Below, one piece after another: positions 20,784 to 28,425 of a DNA stretch of 64,000 nt. Source of the DNA: Fumia sp045615345. Its GTDB lineage: Bacteria; Bacillota; Clostridia; Oscillospirales; Ruminococcaceae. The position numbers were made by a program, and so were the translations under genes. Below the pieces are notes generated by a model that was not told the origin of the DNA, made no database searches, and saw only the letters and a program-made list of their open reading frames with translations. How positions within the stretch are numbered: the stretch's first letter is position 1; every line of letters starts with the position of its first letter. Location of the stretch: the NCBI GenBank assembly GCA_045615345.1, contig JAZLER010000034.1, positions 3,784 to 67,783 of the forward strand, given 5' to 3'.

Positions 20784-21691
20784 CGGCTTTGCGTATCTTT
20801 GATAAAATTCAAAAGTTTGATAAAAATACATCTGTTGCCTTAGGTCTCTTTGACGGACTACATAAAGGCCATACCGAAGTTATTAAAAATGCTGTAAAGG
20901 AAAATGCTTTACACTCAGTTGTTTTCTCTTTTGAATTTGACGAAGATGCCACAAAGCCCCATTTTTCCTATATTATTCCGAATTCCCTGAAACTGAAATA
21001 TCTTGAAAACTTAAATGTTGATACTTATATCTGCCCTAAATTTTCTGATATTAAAAACTTATCACCTTGTGAATTTTTAGAAATTCTAAGAGATGATTTC
21101 AAGGCAAAGGCACTGTTTTGCGGTGAAGATTACCGTTTCGGTAAAGGTGCAAAAGGTGATACAAAGCTGTTAAAAGAGTTTTGTAAAGATAATGATATTG
21201 CACTTTGTGTCTTACCGGATATTTCCGAAAATGGAATAAAAGTAAGCTCAACTGCAATAAGAAATGCCTTAAAAGACGGCGATATTTCCCTTGTAAACGC
21301 CTTGCTTGGCAGAAATTATGAGATTGATTTTGAAGTCACAGACGGCAAAAAACTCGGGCGCACATGGGGTTTTCCCACAATTAACCAGGTTTTCCCCGCT
21401 AACGCCACCCTTCCTAAATTCGGAGTTTACCTCACAAGGGCAACTATTGACGGTAAAAGCTACTTCGGTGTTACCAATATAGGCGTAAAACCCACTGTCA
21501 GCGATACTCCACTTCCCTCTGCAGAAACCTATCTTTTAGAATTTGAGGGCGACCTTTACGGCGAAAGAATTAACCTTGAGTTTCTTGAGTTTATAAGGGA
21601 AGAAAAAAAATTCCCCTCAACCGAACTTTTAAAAGCACAGATTGAAGAGGATTTACAAAAAGCAAAAGAAATAATCAAAAGCCTTTCCTGA
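20780..21691 (+). CDS. ribF: Bifunctional riboflavin kinase/FAD synthetase
   Basis: 303 residues from GTG 20780, but TTG 20789 is an equally good start, since GGAAG (20776-20780) lies 8 bp before it and would overlap the GTG. N-terminal FAD synthetase: GLFDGLHKGHTEV, with the nucleotidyl-transferase HxGH motif. C-terminal flavokinase: GRTWGFPTIN. It converts riboflavin to FMN and FAD. Last gene of the operon; its stop codon lies in the terminator hairpin. Confidence 0.94.
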   Translation: MTALRIFDKIQKFDKNTSVALGLFDGLHKGHTEVIKNAVKENALHSVVFSFEFDEDATKPHFSYIIPNSLKLKYLENLNVDTYICPKFSDIKNLSPCEFLEILRDDFKAKALFCGEDYRFGKGAKGDTKLLKEFCKDNDIALCVLPDISENGIKVSSTAIRNALKDGDISLVNALLGRNYEIDFEVTDGKKLGRTWGFPTINQVFPANATLPKFGVYLTRATIDGKSYFGVTNIGVKPTVSDTPLPSAETYLLEFEGDLYGERINLEFLEFIREEKKFPSTELLKAQIEEDLQKAKEIIKSLS

Positions 21692-21707
21692 CGGAAAGGC
21701 TTTTTTT
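21681..21707 (+). terminator. Terminator of the rimP-ribF operon
   Basis: GCCTTTCC (21681-21688), loop TGAC, GGAAAGGC (21693-21700), then seven T. The ribF stop codon TGA is in the loop. Because comEB ends 4 bp further on in the opposite direction, the hairpin may serve both genes, although there is no T run on the other side. Confidence 0.9.
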
Positions 21708-21710
21708 GTT

Positions 21711-22190
21711 TTAGAATTCAAGTGTTAAAAGCTTGCCTGTGGGTAAGTACTGGCGGTAGGAAACGCCTGCCATATCGAACATTCTCTTGGATGCGATAAC
21801 GCCGTTTGTACTTGCGTATTTGTCAAACATATAAACTACTTCTTTTATTCCCGACTGAATAATAGCTTTCGCGCATTCGTTACAGGGGAACAAAGTTACA
21901 TAGATTGATGTGCCTTTCAAGGAGCCACCATCGTTATTCAAGATGGCATTAAGTTCTGCGTGGCAGACATAGGGGTACTTGGTTTCAAGCTCTTCCCCTT
22001 CCCTTGCCCAGTTCATTTTATCGTCATCGCAGCCAACAGGCATTCCGTTATATCCCATCGAAAGGATTTTATGGTCGGAGTTTGCGATACACGCACCTAC
22101 CTGAGTTGAGGGGTCTTTACTACGCTCAGCAGAAAGCATCGCAATTCCCATAAAGTATTCGTCCCAGCTTAAATAGTCCTGTCTTTTCAT
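21711..22190 (-). CDS. comEB: Deoxycytidylate (dCMP) deaminase, ComEB-like
   Basis: 159 residues. Zinc-dependent deaminase motifs are both present: CHAE (76-79, catalytic E79) and PCNEC (102-106). The substrate-binding stretch YNGMPVGCDD is typical of dCMP deaminases, which make dUMP for thymidylate synthesis. It follows the AI-2E permease gene by 13 bp on the same strand, probably as one transcript. The competence name is by homology only. Confidence 0.92.
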   Translation of the reverse strand: MKRQDYLSWDEYFMGIAMLSAERSKDPSTQVGACIANSDHKILSMGYNGMPVGCDDDKMNWAREGEELETKYPYVCHAELNAILNNDGGSLKGTSIYVTLFPCNECAKAIIQSGIKEVVYMFDKYASTNGVIASKRMFDMAGVSYRQYLPTGKLLTLEF

Positions 22191-22203
22191 AAAAACCTCC
22201 GAG

Positions 22204-23370
22204 TTATTTTAATTTCTGGTTGACTTCATCCCTTAAAATCGCATAAATTACAGAGAATACAGGGATATAGATTAAAATTCCGAGCACACCTATTGTGCCG
22301 GCACCTAAAGTAACAGCGGCAAGCACCCAGATAGAAGGAAGACCAACAGAGTTTCCCACAACATAAGGGTAAATAAGGTTGCCCTCAATCTGCTGCAAAA
22401 CAAGAGCTATTACCAGAAGCCAGACAGCAGGCATAAATCCCTGCGACATTAAAATCAAAACAACAGAAAGTGCAGTTGAAACCCAGGGACCAAAGATGGG
22501 AACCAAAGCACACACAGTGGTCAGAACGCTTATCATAAGGGCATATTTGTAACCGAAGATACTGAGTGTTATAAAGAACATAACGCCTAAAATTGCGGCC
22601 TCTGTGCACTGTCCTGCGATAAAGTTTGAGAATGTTTTATTGGTAAGCGAAAGAACGCTCATAAGCTTTTTAACGCGTTTCTCAGCAGGAACAACCACAC
22701 CGTCATCACTTTTCTTATCGGGCATATATGCACTGATAATGCGTTTGCCCTGGCTGATAAGTTTTTCTTTTTGCGCTAAGAAATAGATAGCGAAGAAAAC
22801 GCCAAAGAAGAAATTCACAAGTCCGTTTATAACGCTTGTAGCGGCGGAAAAAGTGGAATTGAGCACATTTCCTGCACCTTTCTGTAAGAAGCTCCAGGCA
22901 GTGTCAATAAGCTTTTCCCAGTCAATAGAAATTACAGTAATTCTGTCCTGAAGTTCAGGGAATTTAATTACAAGCCCATTGATAAAGTCGTTTACCTTAT
23001 CAATATATCCAGGGAAGTTTTCCTTGAGTATTTCAAAGGTAGAGCCAAGTTCCGGTATCACAATAAGCATTACAAACATTAAAATAAGTGCCACAAAGAT
23101 AAAAGTAAGGAGAATGCTTACAGGGCGTTTAATCTTTGAAATAAGTTTATCGTGCTTTCCACCTGTTTTAAAAAGTGTGCGTTCTATCCCTTTCATCGGA
23201 AGGTTTAAGATGAACGCCATACAAAATCCTACAAGTATGGGTGAAAACAGCGAGAAAAGCATTTTAACATAGTTAAAAAACTGACCGATATTCTGAAGCC
23301 CTAAAAAACAAACAACAGCAAACAGAATTATAAGAAGGATTTTTCGTGTGTTCTTACGATTAAGCTCCAT
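22204..23370 (-). CDS. AI-2E family transporter (YtvI/PerM-like permease)
   Basis: 388 residues with about eight hydrophobic segments: two near the N-terminus (15-32, 38-58), a pair around 75-105, then after a soluble loop (110-165) several more up to residue 385. The C-terminal PYVVGNSVGLPSIWVLAAV and GAGTIGVLGILIYIPV are the conserved signature of the family. Members have been proposed to export autoinducer-2 or act as ion exchangers; the substrate here is unknown. Confidence 0.88.
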   Translation of the reverse strand: MELNRKNTRKILLIILFAVVCFLGLQNIGQFFNYVKMLFSLFSPILVGFCMAFILNLPMKGIERTLFKTGGKHDKLISKIKRPVSILLTFIFVALILMFVMLIVIPELGSTFEILKENFPGYIDKVNDFINGLVIKFPELQDRITVISIDWEKLIDTAWSFLQKGAGNVLNSTFSAATSVINGLVNFFFGVFFAIYFLAQKEKLISQGKRIISAYMPDKKSDDGVVVPAEKRVKKLMSVLSLTNKTFSNFIAGQCTEAAILGVMFFITLSIFGYKYALMISVLTTVCALVPIFGPWVSTALSVVLILMSQGFMPAVWLLVIALVLQQIEGNLIYPYVVGNSVGLPSIWVLAAVTLGAGTIGVLGILIYIPVFSVIYAILRDEVNQKLK

Positions 23371-23447
23371 TTTCTTTCTCCTTTTTATTTATTTCTTTCA
23401 TTGTAACATATATTTTCTGAAAATGCCACATTTTTCATAAAAAATTT

Positions 23448-23478
23448 AAAAAAAGAAAGCAGGGTTTCCCCTGCCTTC
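23448..23478 (-). terminator. Terminator after the zinc-ribbon gene
   Basis: On the minus strand a 10-bp stem with one mismatch (arms 23478-23469 and 23464-23455) closes a GAAA loop and is followed by seven T (23454-23448). Confidence 0.88.
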
Positions 23479-23488
23479 TATAAGAAGA

Positions 23489-23767
23489 TTATTCAGCTTC
23501 TTTCATTTTTGCAAAGCAATCGCTGCAGTATACAGGGCGATCTTCACGGGGCTGGAAAGGAACTTTTGCTTCAGCACCGCAGGAAGCACATGTAGCAGTG
23601 AACATTTCTCTCTGAGCTCTGTTCTGGTTTTTGCGAGCGTCACGGCAAGCTTTACATCTCTGGGGTTCGTTTTCGAAACCTCTTTCAGCGTAGAATTCCT
23701 GTTCACCGGCTGTGAATACGAACTCGTTGCCACACTCTTTGCATGTTAGGGTTTTGTCTTCGTACAT
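23489..23767 (-). CDS. Small zinc-ribbon protein (zf-trcl type)
   Basis: 92 residues from ATG 23767, preceded by GAGGT at a good distance; the longer frame to 23833 reads through the tRNA-like relic and is unlikely. There are three cysteine pairs: CKECG near the N-terminus, CKACR at about 38-42 and CASCG at about 61-65, plus CSDC near the end, enough for two zinc knuckles. The family is frequent in Clostridia and of unknown function, possibly a nucleic-acid or stress-response adaptor. Confidence 0.85.
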   Translation of the reverse strand: MYEDKTLTCKECGNEFVFTAGEQEFYAERGFENEPQRCKACRDARKNQNRAQREMFTATCASCGAEAKVPFQPREDRPVYCSDCFAKMKEAE

Positions 23768-23793
23768 TTTTTTTACCTCGCTTAGGTTATTTT

Positions 23794-23859
23794 CGCCCCC
23801 GGACGGACTTGCACCGCCATCTTTGTTTACCAACGCTCTGCAATTAAGCTACAAAAGGC
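23794..23859 (-). other. tRNA-like relic without a normal anticodon arm
   Basis: Reading the minus strand, a D arm (GCTT...GAGC, loop with AATTGCA), a T arm (GGCGG, loop TGCAAGT, CCGTC) and an acceptor stem of three Watson-Crick and three G-U pairs can be formed. The whole is only 66 nt. Between D and T arms there are 16 nt where a tRNA needs about 22, and no 5-bp anticodon stem forms. Probably a decayed tRNA gene or a tRNA-like regulatory element. Confidence 0.35.
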
Positions 23860-23864
23860 ATTTG

Positions 23865-24422
23865 TTATTGTTTCAGCTTTTTACGGACTCTCTGCAAAGC
23901 GTTATCAACCGATTTCTCGTTGATATCAAGATGTTTTGCAATTTTATGATAATCCATTCCGCCAAGGTGTAAGAAAAGCACCTCGCGTTCTAAAGGCGAC
24001 AGCACTTTTTTTATATCTTCCATCACTGCAAAAAGACTTTCTTTTCCGATAAAAATACTCTCGGGGGTTAAATCGGTACTTTCCTCTTTTAAAAGGTCAA
24101 GCGGTATTTTTTTAATCCCCTTTCCTCTTTTCTGGGAATTTACCATTTCAACAGCTTTAAGCATTTTGTTTCTTATGCAAGTCATAGCATAAGAGGAAAA
24201 CTTTACATCTCTTTCAAGGTCAAAACCCGATATCGCATCAAGCAGCCCCAAAGAGCCTTCCTGAACGAGATCGTCAAAGTCCAGAATATTCACAAACTGA
24301 AAAGCGAGCTTGTTTATAAGAGGAATGTAACGCGAAATCAACACCGCAGTAGCATCGCGGTTTTCGGAAGAAAGCTTTACCAAAGTTAAATCATCAAGAC
24401 TTTTCAAACTGACTTCTTTCAC
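23865..24422 (-). CDS. RNA polymerase sigma factor, SigH-like
   Basis: 185 residues from GTG 24422; I prefer it to GTG 24431 because AAAGGTGA would otherwise overlap the start codon. Region 2 is visible as DFDDLVQEGSLGLLDAISGF with KFSSYAMTCIRNKM, and region 4 as LSPLEREVLFLHLGGMDYHKIA with KSVDNALQRVRKKLKQ. The last motif closely matches Bacillus SigH, the alternative sigma of early sporulation and transition state. A strong sigma-A promoter lies upstream. Confidence 0.85.
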   Translation of the reverse strand: MKEVSLKSLDDLTLVKLSSENRDATAVLISRYIPLINKLAFQFVNILDFDDLVQEGSLGLLDAISGFDLERDVKFSSYAMTCIRNKMLKAVEMVNSQKRGKGIKKIPLDLLKEESTDLTPESIFIGKESLFAVMEDIKKVLSPLEREVLFLHLGGMDYHKIAKHLDINEKSVDNALQRVRKKLKQ

Positions 24423-24454
24423 ATCATTCACCTTTACACAATATCGCTTTAAGT

Positions 24455-24483
24455 ATCATACCATACTTTGATGATTTTGTCAA
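24455..24483 (-). promoter_or_regulatory. Sigma-A promoter of the sigma-factor gene
   Basis: Perfect TTGACA (24483-24478), 17-bp spacer and TATGAT (24460-24455), 32 bp before the GTG start. Confidence 0.85.
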
Positions 24484-24580
24484 GGTTTTTTCAAAAACAT
24501 AAAATCTGGTTGAAAAAAATTGTGTAATTTCGACAAATTGCGACAAATAAAAGTGACCTTCATTTCATTCCTGAGTTATA

Positions 24581-24609
24581 TTTACAAATACTTATATACG
24601 TGATATAAT
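24581..24609 (+). promoter_or_regulatory. Sigma-A promoter of the orphan gene at 24644
   Basis: TTTACA (24581-24586), 17-bp spacer, TATAAT (24604-24609), 34 bp ahead of the start codon. Confidence 0.78.
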
Positions 24610-24643
24610 TGAGTTACTTTAAATAATCAATGAGGTGGATACT

Positions 24644-25345
24644 ATGTGGCCTTTTAAGAAAAAAACAAAAATCCAAAAAGCTTTTAAATTGAATGGTAAT
24701 GATGTCAATAAATTCTGGCAGAAAGTTGAATTTTGTTTCAGAGGATTAAATAAAATGATGTTAGAAGAACTGGCGCCAACCTTTTCGGAAAACAGTGGAG
24801 TTTTATACAATACAGCAAATAATAAGCTTCAAATCAACATTAGTAATGACAACTCATATGCTGTTATGTGTGTGGCTGAAATGCAATTCTTCACACTATT
24901 TGTTTTCAAAGAAACCTTTATTCAAATGTTCCCTGACCTATCACCTGAAGACTTACTGAGATTAAATAAAATAGTTAATTGTGATATAGATATAGCAATA
25001 GATTTAGATGATAAGATTCTTTCTAAGCGCTATGATGAATACTTATCACTATCCGATGATTCTGTTATTGTTGGATATTCAAAAGGAGAACTTATTGGAA
25101 ATAATAAGAATAAAATAGATAAATTTGAGTTTCTTCGCCGTAAGGCTGCTTTTATGTTTTCAGATATAATATGGATTCAAAGTGTTCATAAAAAGTTTTT
25201 ATCTTTAAATGATTGCTTATCAATGGCAAAAGAGTTTAATTTGAATGAATATCAACACTTGGATAATGCCAAAAAAGCAAGAGGAGCTTTGACATTTTCA
25301 CAGTTGGTATATAAAGCTTTGAAAGAGTTTATTTATGAGAAATAA
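24644..25345 (+). CDS. Uncharacterised soluble protein
   Basis: 233 residues from ATG 24644 with GAGG at 24632-24635; the in-frame GTG at 24635 overlaps this site and is less likely. I do not recognise the family. It has a basic start (WPFKKKTKIQKAFK), a mixed alpha/beta body, no signal peptide and no clear membrane helix, and a C-terminal helical part rich in Lys and Ala. It is monocistronic, with its own promoter, and lies at the left border of the prophage island, so it may be host or cargo. Confidence 0.7.
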   Translation: MWPFKKKTKIQKAFKLNGNDVNKFWQKVEFCFRGLNKMMLEELAPTFSENSGVLYNTANNKLQINISNDNSYAVMCVAEMQFFTLFVFKETFIQMFPDLSPEDLLRLNKIVNCDIDIAIDLDDKILSKRYDEYLSLSDDSVIVGYSKGELIGNNKNKIDKFEFLRRKAAFMFSDIIWIQSVHKKFLSLNDCLSMAKEFNLNEYQHLDNAKKARGALTFSQLVYKALKEFIYEK

Positions 25346-25410
25346 TAATTTGAAGCAAACTCACCGTATTATGAACAAGTCTAGTAAAAACGGACAATAG
25401 AAAAGAAGAA

Positions 25411-25459
25411 CCCCTTATGGTAGAATAAAAGAAACTACCATAGGGGGAATTTTTATGTC
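25411..25459 (+). other. Hairpin and truncated leader of a possible insertion sequence
   Basis: CCCCTTATGGTAG (25411-25423) pairs, with one bulged base, with CTACCATAGGGG (25435-25446). AGGGGG then leads to ATG 25455, which opens a frame MSRSYRKTK that runs at once into the REP-like repeat at 25484 and stops. This looks like the left end of an inserted element whose gene was cut off by the repeat; assignment to a transposon family is not possible. Confidence 0.35.
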
Positions 25460-25483
25460 AAGAAGTTATCGAAAGACAAAATA

Positions 25484-25527
25484 CCATTTGGGGACGTACA
25501 TTTTTTGGTACTGTTTTCCTGAAAAAT
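25484..25527 (+). repeat. REP-like repeat R1, copy 1
   Basis: Starts CCATTTGGGGACGTACA and contains GGTACTGTTTTCC and GAAAAATGTT. The same sequence follows the stop codons of the membrane-protein genes at 40391, 51190 and 52943. The GTAC...GGTAC part can form a short hairpin. Confidence 0.75.
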
Positions 25528-25528
25528 G

Positions 25529-26041
25529 TTAAAACTTACAGCTCGGGGCGATGGATTTCATTAATTTTTTAAACAAAACCCTCGCCCAGAAAACAGCATC
25601 CGATGTAACCTTTTCCTCCCCTGTCCAGTTTTGCAGTTTTTCCTTATGCTTTCTTATTAACAGAAAAGCTGTCAACCTGATTAAAAAGCAGATTAAGAAG
25701 GTAATTAAACCAAAACAACTTTTTGTAAACCAAATTGAATACACCAAAGAAGTAACAGAAAGTTTTGTATTACTTAAAAGGATCAGACTTATCGGTAGTA
25801 AGGGGGTTAAAAAGTTCTCTTTACGGAAGAACAAAAAAGCATATATTCCTAAAAAAACAACAATTAAGGGAAAAAACATAAATATTGGCGTAAACATTAA
25901 TACAGCTACCATTTCTTCCTTATTGCCAATATAAATAAATGATAAATCTAATAAAATTATAGCAGATGCCGAAATGAGCAGTAAGGCATGATTTGCCAGT
26001 ATTTTTAAGAGTTTTGCCAGTATTTTTAAGAGTTTTTTCAT
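25529..26041 (-). CDS. Four-helix membrane protein, putative immunity protein of Ntox44 toxin
   Basis: 170 residues with hydrophobic segments at about 18-40, 48-78, 84-96 and 108-132, then a conserved basic tail (WTGEEKVTSDAVFWARV...). It begins 29 bp after the Ntox44 toxin gene and was probably co-transcribed with it, the usual place of an immunity gene. Residues 4-18 contain a tandem LLKILAK/LLKILAN from a 21-bp duplication absent from its paralogs at 40391, 51190 and 52943. A membrane immunity protein for a cytoplasmic RNase would be odd, so it may instead block entry or have another role. Confidence 0.6.
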   Translation of the reverse strand: MKKLLKILAKLLKILANHALLLISASAIILLDLSFIYIGNKEEMVAVLMFTPIFMFFPLIVVFLGIYAFLFFRKENFLTPLLPISLILLSNTKLSVTSLVYSIWFTKSCFGLITFLICFLIRLTAFLLIRKHKEKLQNWTGEEKVTSDAVFWARVLFKKLMKSIAPSCKF

Positions 26042-26070
26042 AAAATCACCAATTTTTAGAATAAAAAAAC

Positions 26071-27549
26071 TTAAGTCAAGTGTTCAAGTACTTTCTCACC
26101 TAAATTATCAACAAATTTCTCTCCAAATATTTCACGTGCTTCCTTGAAAAATGACACTGCAGTACCACTATGCGTTCTCTCATAGTAATCGTATCCAAGT
26201 TGTATCATTTCCTGGTCGTATGGGTCATCACCAAAGTAGTCCTTATATTCGGGACGCGAAGTACCTGACCTTTTTTGATAAATACCTGCTCCCCATTTAG
26301 CAAAGATTTCATCGTAACCGAAAAGCTTGGCGATATATCCAAAGGTAATATTACCGGGACCATCGCCCCTGATTTCTTTTCCTTCATAGATAAAATATTC
26401 ATGTTGCCACTTTGTTTGTCTTTTCAGATCGTATTTTGAATTAGATTCTACACTTTTGAAGAATTTAAAGAGTTTGTCAAAATTATATTGGATTTCATTA
26501 ATGAGATTCATATCGGCATCATCCAGATTATTTTCGGTCTTGGAATGTATAATCGGTAACCAATTAACCAAAGGTTTACTAGCAGTAAATTCAGCAAACT
26601 CCTTATCAAAACCATCCATAATTTTATGCAACTCATCAGTAATATCCACTACATCATATTCAAGAGATAAATCCTTGAATTTTGTGCCTAAATTTGTATC
26701 TAAGATTTCATCTAAATTTCTTGCAGCTTCCAAAAAGTTATCAATATATTTTCTATCATATATCTTTCCTTCTTTGGAAATATCTTGTTTGACAGTATCA
26801 TATATTTTTTCGAACTCCATTTTTAGCTTGTCATAATAATTGTTTTCATACTTTAATTTATCGTATATTCTTAACGTAAAAGAGTTATAAACAAGCTTCT
26901 CGATGTAATCCTTAGAAAGTATAGTTTTGAAGCATTTGCCTTGTAATGAGGATTTTTCTTTTTTGAACTTAAGATAATTGTAAACATCCTGCAGAAAATC
27001 CTTATCCTTACCATCAAGTATATCATTAAAGAATGTCATTTTTGTAAGGTCGTCACTTGCTGTATAGCTGATGCCGTAGTCAAGTGCTTTTCTTACAAGC
27101 TCTAAAGCAGTTGAATAACTCATTCTGACACTACCACCGTCTTCAACACGTTTGGCAGCCTCTTCAATTCTGCTCATTGACTCATTGGATTTGCGTCTTG
27201 TATCGTATGCTGACAAGGTAAGATATGCTTTACAGGCATCAAATGTACTCGCACTTGAGTACCCGAATTTCAATACCTCGTTGATTTTCTCCAGAAACTT
27301 AAGTGTTTCTTCCCTCTCCTCTTTCGGGAAAAAGGATAAAACTTCGGCATATCGTTTCAAATCCGAATTTACTTCATAAATTATTTCTACAATGCTTTTA
27401 CAGAGTTTATCGAGTGCATCTTTATAGTTGACACAGTAAGAACCATTGGAAAACTCCCACATTATGTCACCGACAATACTATTCTGATTAATATTTCTAA
27501 AATATTCAGGGCTTCCTACATCGTAGCCGTTACTCCCTTTTAAATTCAT
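26071..27549 (-). CDS. Polymorphic toxin with C-terminal Ntox44-like domain
   Basis: 492 residues, no signal peptide. The first 230 residues (starting MNLKGSNGYDVGSPEYF) are shared with the toxin at 54818 and with fragments at 41861 and 48991, and probably serve loading or delivery. The middle is helical. From about 385 the C-terminal domain has GNITFGYIAKLFG, GAGIYQKRSGTSRPEY, GDDPYDQEMIQLGYDYY, which I match to bacterial toxin 44 (Ntox44), a predicted RNase family of polymorphic toxins. It lies at the left end of the prophage with a membrane-protein gene directly downstream. The match is from memory of the family motif. Confidence 0.72.
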   Translation of the reverse strand: MNLKGSNGYDVGSPEYFRNINQNSIVGDIMWEFSNGSYCVNYKDALDKLCKSIVEIIYEVNSDLKRYAEVLSFFPKEEREETLKFLEKINEVLKFGYSSASTFDACKAYLTLSAYDTRRKSNESMSRIEEAAKRVEDGGSVRMSYSTALELVRKALDYGISYTASDDLTKMTFFNDILDGKDKDFLQDVYNYLKFKKEKSSLQGKCFKTILSKDYIEKLVYNSFTLRIYDKLKYENNYYDKLKMEFEKIYDTVKQDISKEGKIYDRKYIDNFLEAARNLDEILDTNLGTKFKDLSLEYDVVDITDELHKIMDGFDKEFAEFTASKPLVNWLPIIHSKTENNLDDADMNLINEIQYNFDKLFKFFKSVESNSKYDLKRQTKWQHEYFIYEGKEIRGDGPGNITFGYIAKLFGYDEIFAKWGAGIYQKRSGTSRPEYKDYFGDDPYDQEMIQLGYDYYERTHSGTAVSFFKEAREIFGEKFVDNLGEKVLEHLT

Positions 27550-27565
27550 TTTATCACATTTCCTT

Positions 27566-27664
27566 TCAGTTGTAAATGGCGCCGTTTGAGTCGGTTTGAA
27601 TCATCTGACATTCTTTTATATCCTCGAAATATTCTTCAGCAAGTTGATATGCTTTTTCAAGCAA
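27566..27664 (-). pseudogene. 3' remnant of a choline-binding endolysin gene
   Basis: Translates to AEEYFEDIKECQMIQTDSNG followed by AIYN and a stop. The intact endolysin at 29896 ends almost identically (EEYFEDIKECQLVMTDSNG). It lies directly before the Ntox44 toxin, just as the intact endolysin lies directly before the toxin at 28426, so the toxin unit appears to have been inserted or duplicated together with the endolysin tail. Confidence 0.75.
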
Positions 27665-27678
27665 AACCTTACCTTATA

Positions 27679-27707
27679 TTGAAATTGTGATTAAAATATG
27701 GTATATT
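27679..27707 (+). promoter_or_regulatory. Promoter of the convergent immunity-like gene (copy 1)
   Basis: TTGAAA (27679-27684), 17-bp spacer, TATATT (27702-27707) preceded by TGG (extended -10). It reads on the plus strand, opposite to the prophage operon. Confidence 0.72.
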
Positions 27708-27738
27708 TTAATTAACAAATTATTTGAGGTGATAAGGT

Positions 27739-28392
27739 GTGACAATTACAGAAATCTTCAAAAGTTCTTTTGAAACCATAAAATCCCATAAAAAGCAAGT
27801 TATCATTCTTTGTTTGATTAGTATAATTACACGCACGGTTATACAAGTCTTTTCAGGATTTCCCACTTTGATTGTAGGCTTTTTTTCTGCATTTCTTAAT
27901 GCTTTGGTATTTTTACCTTTTATATCAAAACTTAATGATTCAAAAGCCAACACAAAAAGACTTATAATTTCCGCTCTTTCTTTTGCCGTAATTTCAACAG
28001 TTTTTCTAATCATCGATATCAGCACAACATTAGCAATGCAATATTTTCCTAATCTGTTTGTTTTTCCTATCCGCTTAATAATATTAATTGTTTTAACTAT
28101 TATAGAGTATTTTGGACTTTTTTCAGTTTTCGAAGCCTCTATGCCAATTAAATCATTAAAACTCCTTTTTAGTAAGTTGAAATCAGAATTTATAAGTAAA
28201 GTTTCAATAATTATTGCTATTTCTCTTAGCATTAATTTACCTTTAAGTATTCTCTGTACAGTAATTAAATACAACATTTATATAGATGTAACCAGTACAA
28301 TTCAGTTTAAAATTATATCTGTACCATTCTATATTTTTGCAACTGTATGTATGTACACCCACTGGAAGTCCCTTGAAAAAGAGAAAAATTAA
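27739..28392 (+). CDS. Six-helix membrane protein, putative immunity for toxin C
   Basis: 217 residues from GTG 27739 (GAGGTGAT 14 to 7 bp upstream). Hydrophobic segments at about 22-40, 43-60, 72-92, 110-130, 153-172 and 190-205. Begins MTITEIFKSSFETIKSHKKQ, almost the same as the protein at 32368 and similar to that at 54129. All three converge on genes with the same toxin C-terminal domain, here with 33 bp between the stop codons. This fixed pairing suggests that it protects against a membrane-active toxin. It has its own promoter. I recognise no named family. Confidence 0.68.
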   Translation: MTITEIFKSSFETIKSHKKQVIILCLISIITRTVIQVFSGFPTLIVGFFSAFLNALVFLPFISKLNDSKANTKRLIISALSFAVISTVFLIIDISTTLAMQYFPNLFVFPIRLIILIVLTIIEYFGLFSVFEASMPIKSLKLLFSKLKSEFISKVSIIIAISLSINLPLSILCTVIKYNIYIDVTSTIQFKIISVPFYIFATVCMYTHWKSLEKEKN

Positions 28393-28425
28393 GTATTAAA
28401 ATTTCTGTATTTTAAATATGTTTTT

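Noticed and set aside
23768..23833. Longer N-terminus for the zinc-ribbon protein
   Set aside because: The extension reads through the tRNA-like relic and lacks a ribosome-binding site, while ATG 23767 has GAGGT at the right distance.
25346..25483. Left prophage attachment site
   Set aside because: No integrase is visible and I found no matching direct repeat near the right border, so no att sites can be supported.
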